A DNA stretch of 64,000 nt from UKL13-2 sp031414695. GTDB taxonomy: Bacteria > Pseudomonadota > Gammaproteobacteria > Burkholderiales > Usitatibacteraceae. Positions 27,402-35,873 of this stretch are shown here, piece after piece. The stretch spans positions 1 through 64,000 of the forward strand of contig JANNWG010000035.1 of NCBI GenBank assembly GCA_031414695.1, given 5' to 3'. Made by a program: the position numbers and the translations under genes. Every line of letters begins with the position of its first letter. The stretch's first letter is position 1. Under the pieces are notes generated by a model that saw only the letters and a list, made by a program, of their open reading frames with translations, made no database searches and was not told the DNA's origin.

Positions 27402-29324
27402 TTATTTTATCGTGACGGCGTTTGCCGCCACTGCTGCCATTGCTGCGATTGCGGACAAACGTTTTTCAACAACAGCGCGATCAAATTGTGCTTGACCATT
27501 CGCTAACGCGGCCAACGCGCGCCGGTAAAAATCCTCTGCTTGCTTGAGTTGTCCTAAATTATCTAGGCTGACCGCAAGATTAAACAAATAATCAGGATTT
27601 TGTGGTGTTAAGCGCGTAGCTTCAAAATAAGCTTGCTGCGCCTCACGCCAGCGTCGCTCAGCCGCCAAAACATTGCCGAGCGCAAAGTGGCTAGCGGCAA
27701 CACTTGGGTCTTTTTCGACAAGTAGTTTTAGTGCTGCCTCCATTGAAACTTGCCCGCCTGATGCACTATTGGCATTTTTATTTTCTAGTATGAGGAGGGC
27801 TGCCGCAGCAGTGGCATTGCGAGGGTCTAGGTCTACTACGCGGCGATAGTAGCGAACGGCTGTCTCGGTCTCACCCGAGCGCGCGGCGGCCGTAGCAAAG
27901 CCTAAGTTGGCATCAAGATTCGTTGGTTGCTGCGCAATGGCGCTGGCGTATGTTTGTTTTGCCTCCGCATAATCGCCACGATTTAACGCGGCATAGGCGG
28001 CGGCGAGGGCTGGATTTAGACCGATACTCGTTTCAATTTTTGCGGGGCGAAGTTTGATGCTGCTTGCCGTATTAGGCGGCAAAATTGGCAGAGGTAAGTC
28101 TTCAATTTTTTTAGCCAGCGCTTCACGTGGCGTGAGGGTGACCGTGGCAACCTTACTTTTTGGCGGCAGTGGTACAGCCACCGCAATCGCTGGTGGCGGT
28201 AATAAAGGCGGTAGCGCATCGAGTTCTGCCTTCGCTACCATGGCGGCATCGGCAGCACCAGTAGCACCAGTAGCACCATTAGCAAGCGCATTTGGCTCTG
28301 CACTATTTGCACCCAAAGCGGCTTGGTTGGGAGCTGATTTTACGATGCCTGTGTTGGGCGCAAATTGGGGTGCTTGCGTCGTTGGTGTTGTAGGTGGCGA
28401 GGCGGTAGGCGTTGGCTGTACTGCGATTGTTGGACTAGCGCTAGGAGGGCTTGGGTTAGGGGCGCTGGCAATTCGTGGCAATGCACTCCGATTGACTTCC
28501 TGCCACACATACCAGCTACCAGCACCAACAAACAATACCAAACCTGCCATGGCGGGTATTACCCATTTGGTGCGGGTACTTTTGCGCGTTGCCAGTTTGG
28601 CACTAAACGAGCTTTTAACCGCATCACGCTGCGCTTGCTCATTGTGGGTGGTAACAGGCTCAATGGTGACAGTATCTACATCGTTTGCGTCGTTAGTGTT
28701 GACGACATTGGTTGGCTTAGTAGCCGCACTATCCTGACTGCGAGCCTTGCGATATGCTGCCGTTGCGGGTGAATTATTGGGTGCTACGTTATAGCTAGTG
28801 TCACTGTCGAGCTCAAATTGCAATAATTTGGCTAATGCAGTTTCTTCATCCGTTAAAGCCGAAGTTGTCGCTAACGGTGTTGCTCTGAGGGCAAGCAGTT
28901 CATCCTCAGTCGAAAGCGCTAAGGATTTGATGGAGGTAATTGCGCGCTCGGTTGCAGGCGCTACCTCCGGCGAGGAGGACACGAATGTAGTTAACGTAAG
29001 TGGCTGAGTCGTTATGAATGTCTCAGGCACATTGCGTTCATGCGCGCTTACCGATAATGACTGGAGCGCGCTTTTTGGCGGGGTGTTTGGTGCACCAATA
29101 GGTAGGGCATCGATAGATGGGGCAACGATATTTGTGGCAACTACATTTGCGGTGACTACAAGCGGTGCTTCGGTCAGTGGCGCGTCGCTGCGCAGTGTAG
29201 CGCTCGCACTAGACTCAGCGACTGCATCGCGCATATCTACCGGCGAGGCAAGAGCCTCTGCTAATTCAGCTTTGGCGCGCTTAGCCTCTTCCGCTCGTTT
29301 CAGCGCATCTAGGAGCAGACTCAT
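27402..29324 (-). CDS. mshN: MshN-like TPR protein of the MSHA system
   Basis: This 640-residue protein begins MSLLLDALKRAEEAKRAKAE, the usual opening of MshN and related envelope proteins. A cytoplasmic low-complexity region follows, then one membrane span near 252-275 (WVIPAMAGLVLFVGAGSWYVW) and a Pro/Thr/Ala-rich linker. The last ~200 residues are tetratricopeptide repeats (for example LAAAYAALNRGDYAEAKQTY and AAARSGETETAVRYYRRVV). It is longer than the Vibrio protein, mainly because of the linkers. It sits 9 bases after mshL and 51 bases before mshE. The TPR part probably helps assemble the secretin or alignment complex; this is an inference from family and position. Confidence 0.85.
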   Translation of the reverse strand: MSLLLDALKRAEEAKRAKAELAEALASPVDMRDAVAESSASATLRSDAPLTEAPLVVTANVVATNIVAPSIDALPIGAPNTPPKSALQSLSVSAHERNVPETFITTQPLTLTTFVSSSPEVAPATERAITSIKSLALSTEDELLALRATPLATTSALTDEETALAKLLQFELDSDTSYNVAPNNSPATAAYRKARSQDSAATKPTNVVNTNDANDVDTVTIEPVTTHNEQAQRDAVKSSFSAKLATRKSTRTKWVIPAMAGLVLFVGAGSWYVWQEVNRSALPRIASAPNPSPPSASPTIAVQPTPTASPPTTPTTQAPQFAPNTGIVKSAPNQAALGANSAEPNALANGATGATGAADAAMVAKAELDALPPLLPPPAIAVAVPLPPKSKVATVTLTPREALAKKIEDLPLPILPPNTASSIKLRPAKIETSIGLNPALAAAYAALNRGDYAEAKQTYASAIAQQPTNLDANLGFATAAARSGETETAVRYYRRVVDLDPRNATAAAALLILENKNANSASGGQVSMEAALKLLVEKDPSVAASHFALGNVLAAERRWREAQQAYFEATRLTPQNPDYLFNLAVSLDNLGQLKQAEDFYRRALAALANGQAQFDRAVVEKRLSAIAAMAAVAANAVTIK

Positions 29325-29333
29325 GTTTGTCTG

Positions 29334-31193
29334 CTACGGCTTCGGCTGCGCCGGGTCTGGCACCACCGGATTTGTGGTCGAGATAATTGGCTCGGCTTCT
29401 TTGAAAAAACGTCCATCAGGCAGATAGCGGCGGTATTCGCTGAAGTCTGTGTCGATACTCGCGTCTTTAATCACAATGGCACGAATGAATACGACTAGTT
29501 CTGATTTTTTGCCCGTGTCATTCCGGTAGCTTACCGCGTCACCGACAATCGGAATGCGCGACAAAATTGGTAAGCCATCGCGGGCAGTCGTAAAGCTATC
29601 TTGCATAAGACCACCCAAAATGGTCGTTTGCCCCGATGGTACGCGTAGCACGGTTTCAAATTCACGCGTCTGAATAATCGGTACGTTATTAACAACGCCT
29701 GCGCGCGCCAGATCTGGATTGGGATCACGCAAGAAGCTGGTAATGCGGGTAATGCTGGGGCGAATGTTTAAGGTCACAATATCGTTTTCGCCTACCTGCG
29801 GTGTCACGCTCATGACAAAACCTTCAGGCACGACATTTGGCGTGGATGTGTAGGAAATGATCGGAATCGAAGCGCCGCTTGATGTGGTCGCACCTACAGT
29901 AACTTCGGCTTTAACCGTAAAGTAAATTTGATTCTCAACCACTTTCAATACGGCAGGCTGATTATTCAGCGTAGTGGTGCGTGGACTTGATAGCACCTTT
30001 GTGGTGCCAAATGAGTTAAGTAACTTTACGGTGCTCGAAATATTGCCGCCCGCCGCCGCATTTGGATTGTTGTACTGCACTGAGAAAAAATTGCTCGCGA
30101 GGTTTGCACCTGTAAAAGCTTGACGCACTGAGTAACCCAAGCCGTCGAGCCCAAGCGCCGACCAGTCCACGCCCGATTGGTAATTATCATTGAGCACCAC
30201 TTCAACCACCGTAGCCTCAATCAACACTTGTCGCTTCGCCACACCGGCAACTTGCTCAATAAACTGTCCAACTTTTTCATGCTGACGTGAGGTGGCGCGT
30301 ACTGAAATAGTGCCTGTTTCGGCGTTCACAATGACCGAGGCTGCTTCGCGAAAAGTTAGCGTTTGTGTACTTTGCTCGTTTTGGCCTTGGCTTTCATTAG
30401 GCCCCGCAACTGCGGTAGCGGCACCTGTCCCGGTGCGTGAATTTGCTGAGCGTGTGGCGTTGGTTTGGGTGCGTGTCGTGCCGGTATTAGAGCCTTGATT
30501 TTGACCGCGCACGAACGTCTCAGAGCTGCCTTCTGGTAGCTGCTTATCGGTTTCGCGCAGCATATCTTTGACGTTTTTTTCAAGACTTTCCCAAAAGCGA
30601 TTTTTGGTGGTGTTGTCGATTTTGAGCAGCGAGGAATTTTGCGCCCCGCCAGCGGATGCACCAGTGGTTCCCGAAGGCCCAACAACTTGGGTCTGCACGC
30701 CAAATGTACCAGATGATTCACGATTCATATTGACGTAATCCACCTTATACAATTTCAAATAAGGCGAATCTGGCAGGACTGAAATATTGGGGCCATCTAG
30801 CTCCCAGCGCATGTCAATCTGCCGCGAAATGCGCGTCAAAATTTGCTTAATTGTTTGATCAATCGCGTTTAACGTAACGCGGCCTTCAATGCCTGAATGA
30901 ATGTCAATATTGATGCCTGTGTCGCGACTCATTGCCAACAGAATTTCCCGCGCAGGCACATCAATAACGGTGACCGAGTAGCGCTTTTCTTCGATCGCGG
31001 CTTTTGGCGGCGGCGGGATTGGGACTTGACGAACCGGTTGCGGAATAGCCGAAGCTGCTAGCGGAGCGGATTGATCGACGCCAGATGGCGATGATTGCGG
31101 GCGAATATGGTTGTCGACACGCGCGACTGGTCTCGTGCCACAACTGGCTAGAAATAACAGGCAAAGTGCAGTTGACGCTAACCGAGCCGACAT
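29334..31193 (-). CDS. mshL: MSHA outer-membrane secretin MshL
   Basis: With the start at ATG 31193 this is a 619-residue lipoprotein secretin (lipobox LLFLASC); the frame extends upstream only through a TTG start. Order: signal, a linker rich in Pro, an N-terminal STN/N0-like domain (DVPAREILLAMSRDTGINI), a Gln/Asn/Thr-rich insert (residues ~230-290) and the C-terminal secretin core with VLSSPRTTTLNNQPAVLKV and VPSGQTTILGGLMQD. It forms the outer-membrane ring through which the pilus passes. It lies 205 bases after mshM and 9 bases before mshN. No separate pilotin gene is seen. Confidence 0.94.
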   Translation of the reverse strand: MSARLASTALCLLFLASCGTRPVARVDNHIRPQSSPSGVDQSAPLAASAIPQPVRQVPIPPPPKAAIEEKRYSVTVIDVPAREILLAMSRDTGINIDIHSGIEGRVTLNAIDQTIKQILTRISRQIDMRWELDGPNISVLPDSPYLKLYKVDYVNMNRESSGTFGVQTQVVGPSGTTGASAGGAQNSSLLKIDNTTKNRFWESLEKNVKDMLRETDKQLPEGSSETFVRGQNQGSNTGTTRTQTNATRSANSRTGTGAATAVAGPNESQGQNEQSTQTLTFREAASVIVNAETGTISVRATSRQHEKVGQFIEQVAGVAKRQVLIEATVVEVVLNDNYQSGVDWSALGLDGLGYSVRQAFTGANLASNFFSVQYNNPNAAAGGNISSTVKLLNSFGTTKVLSSPRTTTLNNQPAVLKVVENQIYFTVKAEVTVGATTSSGASIPIISYTSTPNVVPEGFVMSVTPQVGENDIVTLNIRPSITRITSFLRDPNPDLARAGVVNNVPIIQTREFETVLRVPSGQTTILGGLMQDSFTTARDGLPILSRIPIVGDAVSYRNDTGKKSELVVFIRAIVIKDASIDTDFSEYRRYLPDGRFFKEAEPIISTTNPVVPDPAQPKP

Positions 31194-31398
31194 TGCAGAC
31201 GATGCAGCAACATAATCAGTGGGGTGCAGATAAAAACGCAAAGGTGGTCTCGCTATGGTTTCAACACTCAAGTAGGCCTAGTTTTTATTATTTCTGTCTA
31301 GCGCGGCCTATATTTATAAGCGGAATTGCTAATAAAAGCAATGGCTTGGGCCGTAAAGCGAAGAAAAAAGTTTAAGTTAGCAAGTGACGACTATTGGC

Positions 31399-33021
31399 TC
31401 AGGGTAGCCTGATGTCATCTCGTACCGCTTGGAATGAGCGTACGTAGGGGCGAGACAGCGTTAATTTGGCGGGTAAACCAGAAAGTTCAGCAGATGCTTC
31501 GCTTCGTTCGGTGTAGTTGCCGTAAAGTACGCTGATTTTTGGGTTTTCTGTTGTGCCGGAGCGAGACAACATCACGCGATCAGGGTTTAGCTCACGACTA
31601 ATGCTGCGTAAATAACTTTCAATGGCAACGCGCTCGCGCTCATCTGCAGACATAAGTTGGATAGTGAAGCGATTACTAGCAACTTTTTGTATTCTGACTA
31701 AATCCGCGGCGGCACGGGTGGCGATCCAGTCTTGATTGGGTGCTGCTACCTCGGTGGAAGGTTGCGCTTTTTCGTCGAGTTTCACGACTAATTTTTCTGC
31801 TACGGCGGGATTGGCTGGCTTAATTGGCTCGGGTTTTGGCTTGGATTTCGTTGTAATTTGTACACTGGGCACGTTGGGCGCCACAAGTGCAGTAGGCGCA
31901 GAGGTGGATTGTGTTGGTTGAGCCAATGCTGGTGTTACCGCAGGAGTGGGCGCTAACTGTGTTGATGGTGTTTCTGGCGCGCTAGTTGTTGCTTGTGGCG
32001 CTTGCGTTGCTTGCGGCGTTTGCATCAAGGGCGCGGCTGGTGGTGTTGCTACTGGCGCTGCGGCTGTTGTAGCCACGATGGCTGCCGCTGGCGGCAACGA
32101 CGTTAATGGTGCGGTGGCGCGTCCGGCTAAAAATCCAATGACAATACCCGCCATTAAACTTGCCGCTACCGATAGCCATAACGTGCCGCGTTTTTTTTGC
32201 GATTCGGGCGCAACGATAAGGGTGTCTGCTATAGCGGCACGAACTAAGTCAGGTGTGATCGTATGCGTATCTGCTGCAAAGGCTGCAAGCAATGTTTTGT
32301 CGCAATAAATATTAATGCGGCGTGTTAGCCCTTCAGAGGCTTCAGCAATCAGTTTGAGCGAATCTGGCGCAAATAACTCTGGACCTTTATAGCCTGCCGC
32401 GCGTAACCGAAAATCGACGTAATCTTTGATGTCACGCGGTGGCAGGGGAAGCAAATTAAAGCTATGTGTGATGCGTTCGCGCAGTTGCCGCATATTTTGT
32501 AGCGATAAGTGGTCATCAAGCTCAGGTTGACCAAACAAGACAATTTGCATGAGCTTGAAATGGCTGGTTTCAAGATTTGAAAGCAGACGGATTTCTTCTA
32601 AGGTTTCAAGCGGCATTGCGTGGGCTTCATCAATGAGTGCGACCACTTGCCGACCTTCAGCATGAATATTGATCAGTTTTTCTTGCAGCGCACGGATGAG
32701 TTTGGTCGTTGATAAACCTTGCGTCTCGATATCAAGATCACCTGCAATGGTAGCGAGTATTTCGTCACGAGAAAGTGATGGTACGGCTAAATAAATAGTC
32801 TCAACCGTATCTGGCAAACGCTCCATCAACACACGACAAAGCATGGTTTTGCCAGAGCCGACTTCGCCCGTGACTTTGACAATACCCTCGCCGCTGGTAA
32901 TCGAATAGAGCAGGCCTTCTAAGGTTTCACCGCGGTTAGCGCCTGAGAAAAAAAACTCCGTGTGCGGAGTGATTTTGAACGGGGCTTCGGTTAATCCAAA
33001 ATGCTCTAGGTACATGCTCAT
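31399..33021 (-). CDS. mshM: MshM-like AAA+ ATPase with membrane span and SPOR-like domain
   Basis: This 540-residue protein starts with the ExeA/MshM AAA+ domain: YLEHFGLTEAPFKITPH, Walker A GEVGSGKT (52-59) and Walker B VVALIDEAHAM (near 120). One membrane span follows near 285-305 (LWLSVAASLMAGIVIGFLAG), then a long Pro/Ala/Thr/Gln linker and a C-terminal ~80-residue domain (RFTIQLMSADERERVAIESY...) resembling a SPOR fold, which binds denuded peptidoglycan. The Vibrio MshM is an AAA+ domain alone, so this layout is closer to DamX or GspA, whose extra domains act on the cell wall. It probably positions the machine at the peptidoglycan. It is the first operon gene. Confidence 0.85.
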   Translation of the reverse strand: MSMYLEHFGLTEAPFKITPHTEFFFSGANRGETLEGLLYSITSGEGIVKVTGEVGSGKTMLCRVLMERLPDTVETIYLAVPSLSRDEILATIAGDLDIETQGLSTTKLIRALQEKLINIHAEGRQVVALIDEAHAMPLETLEEIRLLSNLETSHFKLMQIVLFGQPELDDHLSLQNMRQLRERITHSFNLLPLPPRDIKDYVDFRLRAAGYKGPELFAPDSLKLIAEASEGLTRRINIYCDKTLLAAFAADTHTITPDLVRAAIADTLIVAPESQKKRGTLWLSVAASLMAGIVIGFLAGRATAPLTSLPPAAAIVATTAAAPVATPPAAPLMQTPQATQAPQATTSAPETPSTQLAPTPAVTPALAQPTQSTSAPTALVAPNVPSVQITTKSKPKPEPIKPANPAVAEKLVVKLDEKAQPSTEVAAPNQDWIATRAAADLVRIQKVASNRFTIQLMSADERERVAIESYLRSISRELNPDRVMLSRSGTTENPKISVLYGNYTERSEASAELSGLPAKLTLSRPYVRSFQAVRDDIRLP

Positions 33022-33070
33022 CGGTGGTGTTGTTCTGTATTAGGCGAAGGTTGGTAAATGCAAAAATCGT

Positions 33071-33133
33071 TTATTGGCGGGCTATTTGGAGCAATAGTGC
33101 TTGTAAGTGCCCGTGGATAAACGGGTTTTATCA
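33071..33133. repeat. Dispersed nested-palindrome repeat, family E copy 2
   Basis: This is the clearest copy: TTATTGGCGGGC - TATTTGGAGCAATAGTGCTT - GTAAGTGCCCG - TGGATAAACGGG - TTTTATCAT. CGGGC and GCCCG form an outer dyad around an AGCAAT/AGTGCT core, and GCCCG-TGGATAAA-CGGG adds another short dyad on the right side. It lies 50 bases upstream of mshM. Confidence 0.75.
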
Positions 33134-33153
33134 TGAGGCACTTCTCATAACCC

Positions 33154-33243
33154 GCCGTTCGTGCTGAGGTATCGAAGCACACACTCTTAAGTGCTTGATT
33201 TATAGGGCTTGAACAACCCTTCGATACCTCAGGGCGAACGGAA
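33154..33243. repeat. Inverted repeat, family D copy 1
   Basis: The left arm GCCGTTCGTGCTGAGGTATCGAAG and the right arm CTTCGATACCTCAGGGCGAACGG form an inverted pair around about 38 bases. It resembles widespread elements of the CGTTCGTGCTGAGCTTGTCGAA type. A related pair is at 44781-44872, and a fragment of its arm occurs in the array at 16933-17454. Confidence 0.8.
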
Positions 33244-33338
33244 TTTGAGGTTATAAAAGAAGTCCTCCATATTAATATATGCCGCATCGTACTAGTTTAG
33301 CACTCACTATTTGCTTAACCTAGCGCTGCGGTAGCCAG

Positions 33339-34772
33339 CTACTCGCTATCGGCAGGCAAATTTTTAACGCTTTGCGGGCGCAATACTTCGAGTCGGCTAT
33401 ACAGGGTGGAGCGTGAAATGCCTAATATCCGCGCGGCTTGCGACATATTGCTATTCGCGATATCAATCGCGGCGTCAATATATTTCAGCTCAACTTCCGC
33501 CAATTTGGTGTCAAGTCTAAACAGCGCGCTGTTGGTAATATCAGTACGCGGGTCAAATACATTGGCAATCGTAGAGTGTTCTGGCGCAATTAGCTCAAAC
33601 TCTTCCGTTAACTCAGCTGCGCTAACGGTGTAACCGGCGTGCTTGGCGAGTAGTCGGATAACGATATTTTTCAGCTCGCGCACATTGCCAGGAAAGTGAT
33701 AATCAAGCCATGCTTTTTTAGCGCCATCATCTAGGCTAAACGCTTGGGTTGCATGGTGCTTTGCGTAAAGTTGACTGAAATGCGCCATTAAGCGTAATTT
33801 ATCCTCGCCGGCTTCTTGCAGAGGCGGCACGGCGATTGAAAACACCGATAAACGATGATACAAATCGGCGCGAAAACGCCCCGCTTTAACTTCCGCGCGC
33901 AGATCACGGTTGGTCGCCGCCACAATACGTGCACGCGCTTGGCGTGATGTGGTTTCGCCGACGCGCTGAAATTCACCGTTTTCTAAAACCCGCAATAGCT
34001 TAGGTTGCAAATCGAGCGGCAATTCGCCGATTTCATCGAGAAACAGTGTGCCCTCACCCGCGTCTTCGAAGTAGCCAGCTTTAGCGGCGGCGGCGCCTGT
34101 AAATGCGCCCTTGGCATGACCAAATAATGTGGCCTCCACCAAATTTGGCGAAATTGCCGCGCAATTAAGCGCCAAAAAAGGCAGCTTTGCGCGCGGGCTG
34201 AGTTGATGCAACGCTTCGGCTACTCGCTCTTTACCACTGCCCGATTGACCTTCAATAAGGGCTGGGAACATCGAAGAAGCATAAAGATCAATTTGCCCCT
34301 TGAGCTTGCGCATGGCGGGGCTCTCGCCGATTAAGCCTTCGTTGACTTCACTTGAAGCTTCGGCGGCACCTAAGAGTTGCTGTTCCAGTAGCTTACGCAA
34401 ACGTTCTGGAGCGCAAGGTTTTGGCACCAATTCCGCCGCGCCCAATGCGCGCGCACGACGCGCATTGGATTCTTCGTTTTGCCCAGACAGCACCAAAATG
34501 CGAATCGTTGGCGAAAACGCCAATAAATCACCAACTAACTTAAAGCCCTCTGTTGGCTGATCTGGCAGAGGCGGTAAGCCTAGATCAATAAGCGCTAATT
34601 GTGGCGCGAAATTTTTGTTGCGCAATATTTCCATCGCACCAATACGTGACTCCGCAGCGCGAATATCGAAGGTATCGCTCAACACAAATGCCAAGCTCTC
34701 GCGAATAAGCGAATCATCATCGACAATCAGTAGCGTTGGCTTTAGTGTTGGTTCTTTTTTAGGCATGGTCAC
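33339..34772 (-). CDS. Sigma-54-dependent response regulator (NtrC/PrsR-like)
   Basis: This 477-residue protein has a receiver domain (about 13-130: VDDDSLIRES, the phospho-acceptor segment LIDLGLPP and the conserved Lys in PKPC). An AAA+ domain follows (GQSGSGKERVAEAL Walker A-like, GAFTGA near residue 220, which contacts sigma-54, and FLDEIGELPLDLQ), then a C-terminal Fis-type helix-turn-helix (AARILGISRSTLYSRL). The segment DLGLPPLPDQPTEGF recalls PrsR regulators of exopolysaccharide loci. No partner histidine kinase is in the window. It is on the same strand upstream of the pilus operon, so control of pilus genes is a reasonable guess. The start could be GTG 34772 or ATG two codons later. 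Confidence 0.9.
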   Translation of the reverse strand: MTMPKKEPTLKPTLLIVDDDSLIRESLAFVLSDTFDIRAAESRIGAMEILRNKNFAPQLALIDLGLPPLPDQPTEGFKLVGDLLAFSPTIRILVLSGQNEESNARRARALGAAELVPKPCAPERLRKLLEQQLLGAAEASSEVNEGLIGESPAMRKLKGQIDLYASSMFPALIEGQSGSGKERVAEALHQLSPRAKLPFLALNCAAISPNLVEATLFGHAKGAFTGAAAAKAGYFEDAGEGTLFLDEIGELPLDLQPKLLRVLENGEFQRVGETTSRQARARIVAATNRDLRAEVKAGRFRADLYHRLSVFSIAVPPLQEAGEDKLRLMAHFSQLYAKHHATQAFSLDDGAKKAWLDYHFPGNVRELKNIVIRLLAKHAGYTVSAAELTEEFELIAPEHSTIANVFDPRTDITNSALFRLDTKLAEVELKYIDAAIDIANSNMSQAARILGISRSTLYSRLEVLRPQSVKNLPADSE

Positions 34773-34878
34773 AATTATAGCGAGACCATTGAACGAATCA
34801 TGTTGGCGAAGTTCTGAATACGCATAGTTTTAAGTATTTGCGCTTTTAGAATTTGCGCCACACGTACAGAACAATCTG

Positions 34879-34909
34879 TTGCAAGCCGTCACGACTAAGC
34901 GTGTAAAAT
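34879..34909 (+). promoter_or_regulatory. Possible promoter of the mla operon
   Basis: TTGCAA (34879-34884) and TAAAAT (34904-34909) are separated by 19 bases, about 90 bases before the mlaF start, in the divergent gap with the response regulator. The spacing is longer than ideal, so this is tentative. Confidence 0.35.
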
Positions 34910-35000
34910 GCTTAATTAAATAATAATTAAAAACAAAGGTTTAGGTCACGCGCAACTGCTAAATTGTCCGTTTGCTACTCATCCTGTACCTTTCTCTTCC

Positions 35001-35873
35001 ATGAATACCGCTATCTTATCCACCCAAGCCATCACTGATTCTGCACCTGTTGCAACTGCTGCAGCTGTTAACGTCGTTGATATCGACAACGTTGATTTCG
35101 CCTATGGCAAACGCTCTATCTTGCAAGGCATTTCGCTGAAAGTGCCGAAAGGCAAGTTGGTTGCCATTATGGGCGGCTCAGGCTGTGGCAAAACGACATT
35201 ATTACGGCTCATCGGTGGGCAATTATTAGCCTCTTCTGGGCGTGTAATGGTCAATGGCCAAGATGTCGCCACGCTAGACGGCGAAGCAATGTATAAAATG
35301 CGCCGCAAAATGGGTATGTTGTTTCAATTTGGCGCGCTTTTTACCGACATGTCGGTATTTGATAATATTGCCTTTCAGCTGCGCGAACATACCGATTTGC
35401 CAGAAGACATGATTCGCGATTTAGTGCTCATGAAATTACACGCAGTCGGCTTACGCGGCACAGCTAATTTACTGCCCGCAGAATTGTCCGGCGGCATGGC
35501 GCGTCGTGTTGCACTAGCGCGTGCGGTCGCGCTTGATCCTGAAATCATCATGTATGACGAACCATTTGCGGGTCTTGACCCGATTTCATTAGCGGTGGTG
35601 GGCAAAACCATTCGTAAGCTAAACGATGCGCTTGGCGCGACATCCATTGTTGTGACGCACGATGTGTTGGAGTCGCTACAAATTGTTGATTACCTTTATT
35701 TTGTTTCCGATGGACGCATTGTTGGCCACGGTACACCGGATGAAATACGCGCCTCCACCGAGCCATTTATTAAACAATTTGTTCACGCCGAGTTAGATGG
35801 CCCTGTGCCATTTCACTATCCCGCAGCAGGCTATGCTAAGGATTTAGGCTTGGTTGAAAAGATTACATCATGA
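35001..35873 (+). CDS. mlaF: Phospholipid transport ABC ATPase MlaF
   Basis: This 290-residue ATPase energises the Mla system, which returns misplaced phospholipids from the outer to the inner membrane. Walker A is GGSGCGKT (58-65), the Q-loop is in FQFGALF, the signature LSGGMARRVALARA lies near residue 161, and Walker B is IIMYDEPFAGLDP. The first ~25 residues form an extra Ala/Val-rich tail not typical of E. coli MlaF. The mlaE start overlaps its stop by 4 bases. Genes mlaF-E-D-C-B follow in the standard order. Family and pathway are secure. Confidence 0.96.
   Translation: MNTAILSTQAITDSAPVATAAAVNVVDIDNVDFAYGKRSILQGISLKVPKGKLVAIMGGSGCGKTTLLRLIGGQLLASSGRVMVNGQDVATLDGEAMYKMRRKMGMLFQFGALFTDMSVFDNIAFQLREHTDLPEDMIRDLVLMKLHAVGLRGTANLLPAELSGGMARRVALARAVALDPEIIMYDEPFAGLDPISLAVVGKTIRKLNDALGATSIVVTHDVLESLQIVDYLYFVSDGRIVGHGTPDEIRASTEPFIKQFVHAELDGPVPFHYPAAGYAKDLGLVEKITS

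Larger units (their letters stand above)
33022..33338. other. Gap upstream of the pilus operon, filled by two repeats
   Basis: This 317-base gap between the response regulator and mshM has no gene. It holds the family E repeat at 33071-33133 and the family D inverted repeat at 33154-33243. The promoter of the pilus operon must lie here or upstream of the regulator. I saw no match to the sigma-54 consensus TGGCAC-N5-TTGCW by eye. Confidence 0.6.

Noticed and set aside
28054..28737. 227-residue plus-strand open frame opposite mshN
   Set aside because: It is a mirror of the low-complexity Ala/Pro/Thr linkers of mshN; it is Gly/Val/Ala-rich, lacks a ribosome-binding site and overlaps a well-supported gene.
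33022..33338. Sigma-54 promoter for the pilus operon
   Set aside because: I looked for TGGCAC-N5-TTGCW on the minus strand and found no convincing match by eye; a motif scan would settle it.
33339..34772. Calling the regulator PrsR and the organism a PEP-CTERM/exosortase producer
   Set aside because: Only one receiver segment resembles PrsR. No PEP-CTERM sorting signal or exosortase gene was seen in the window.
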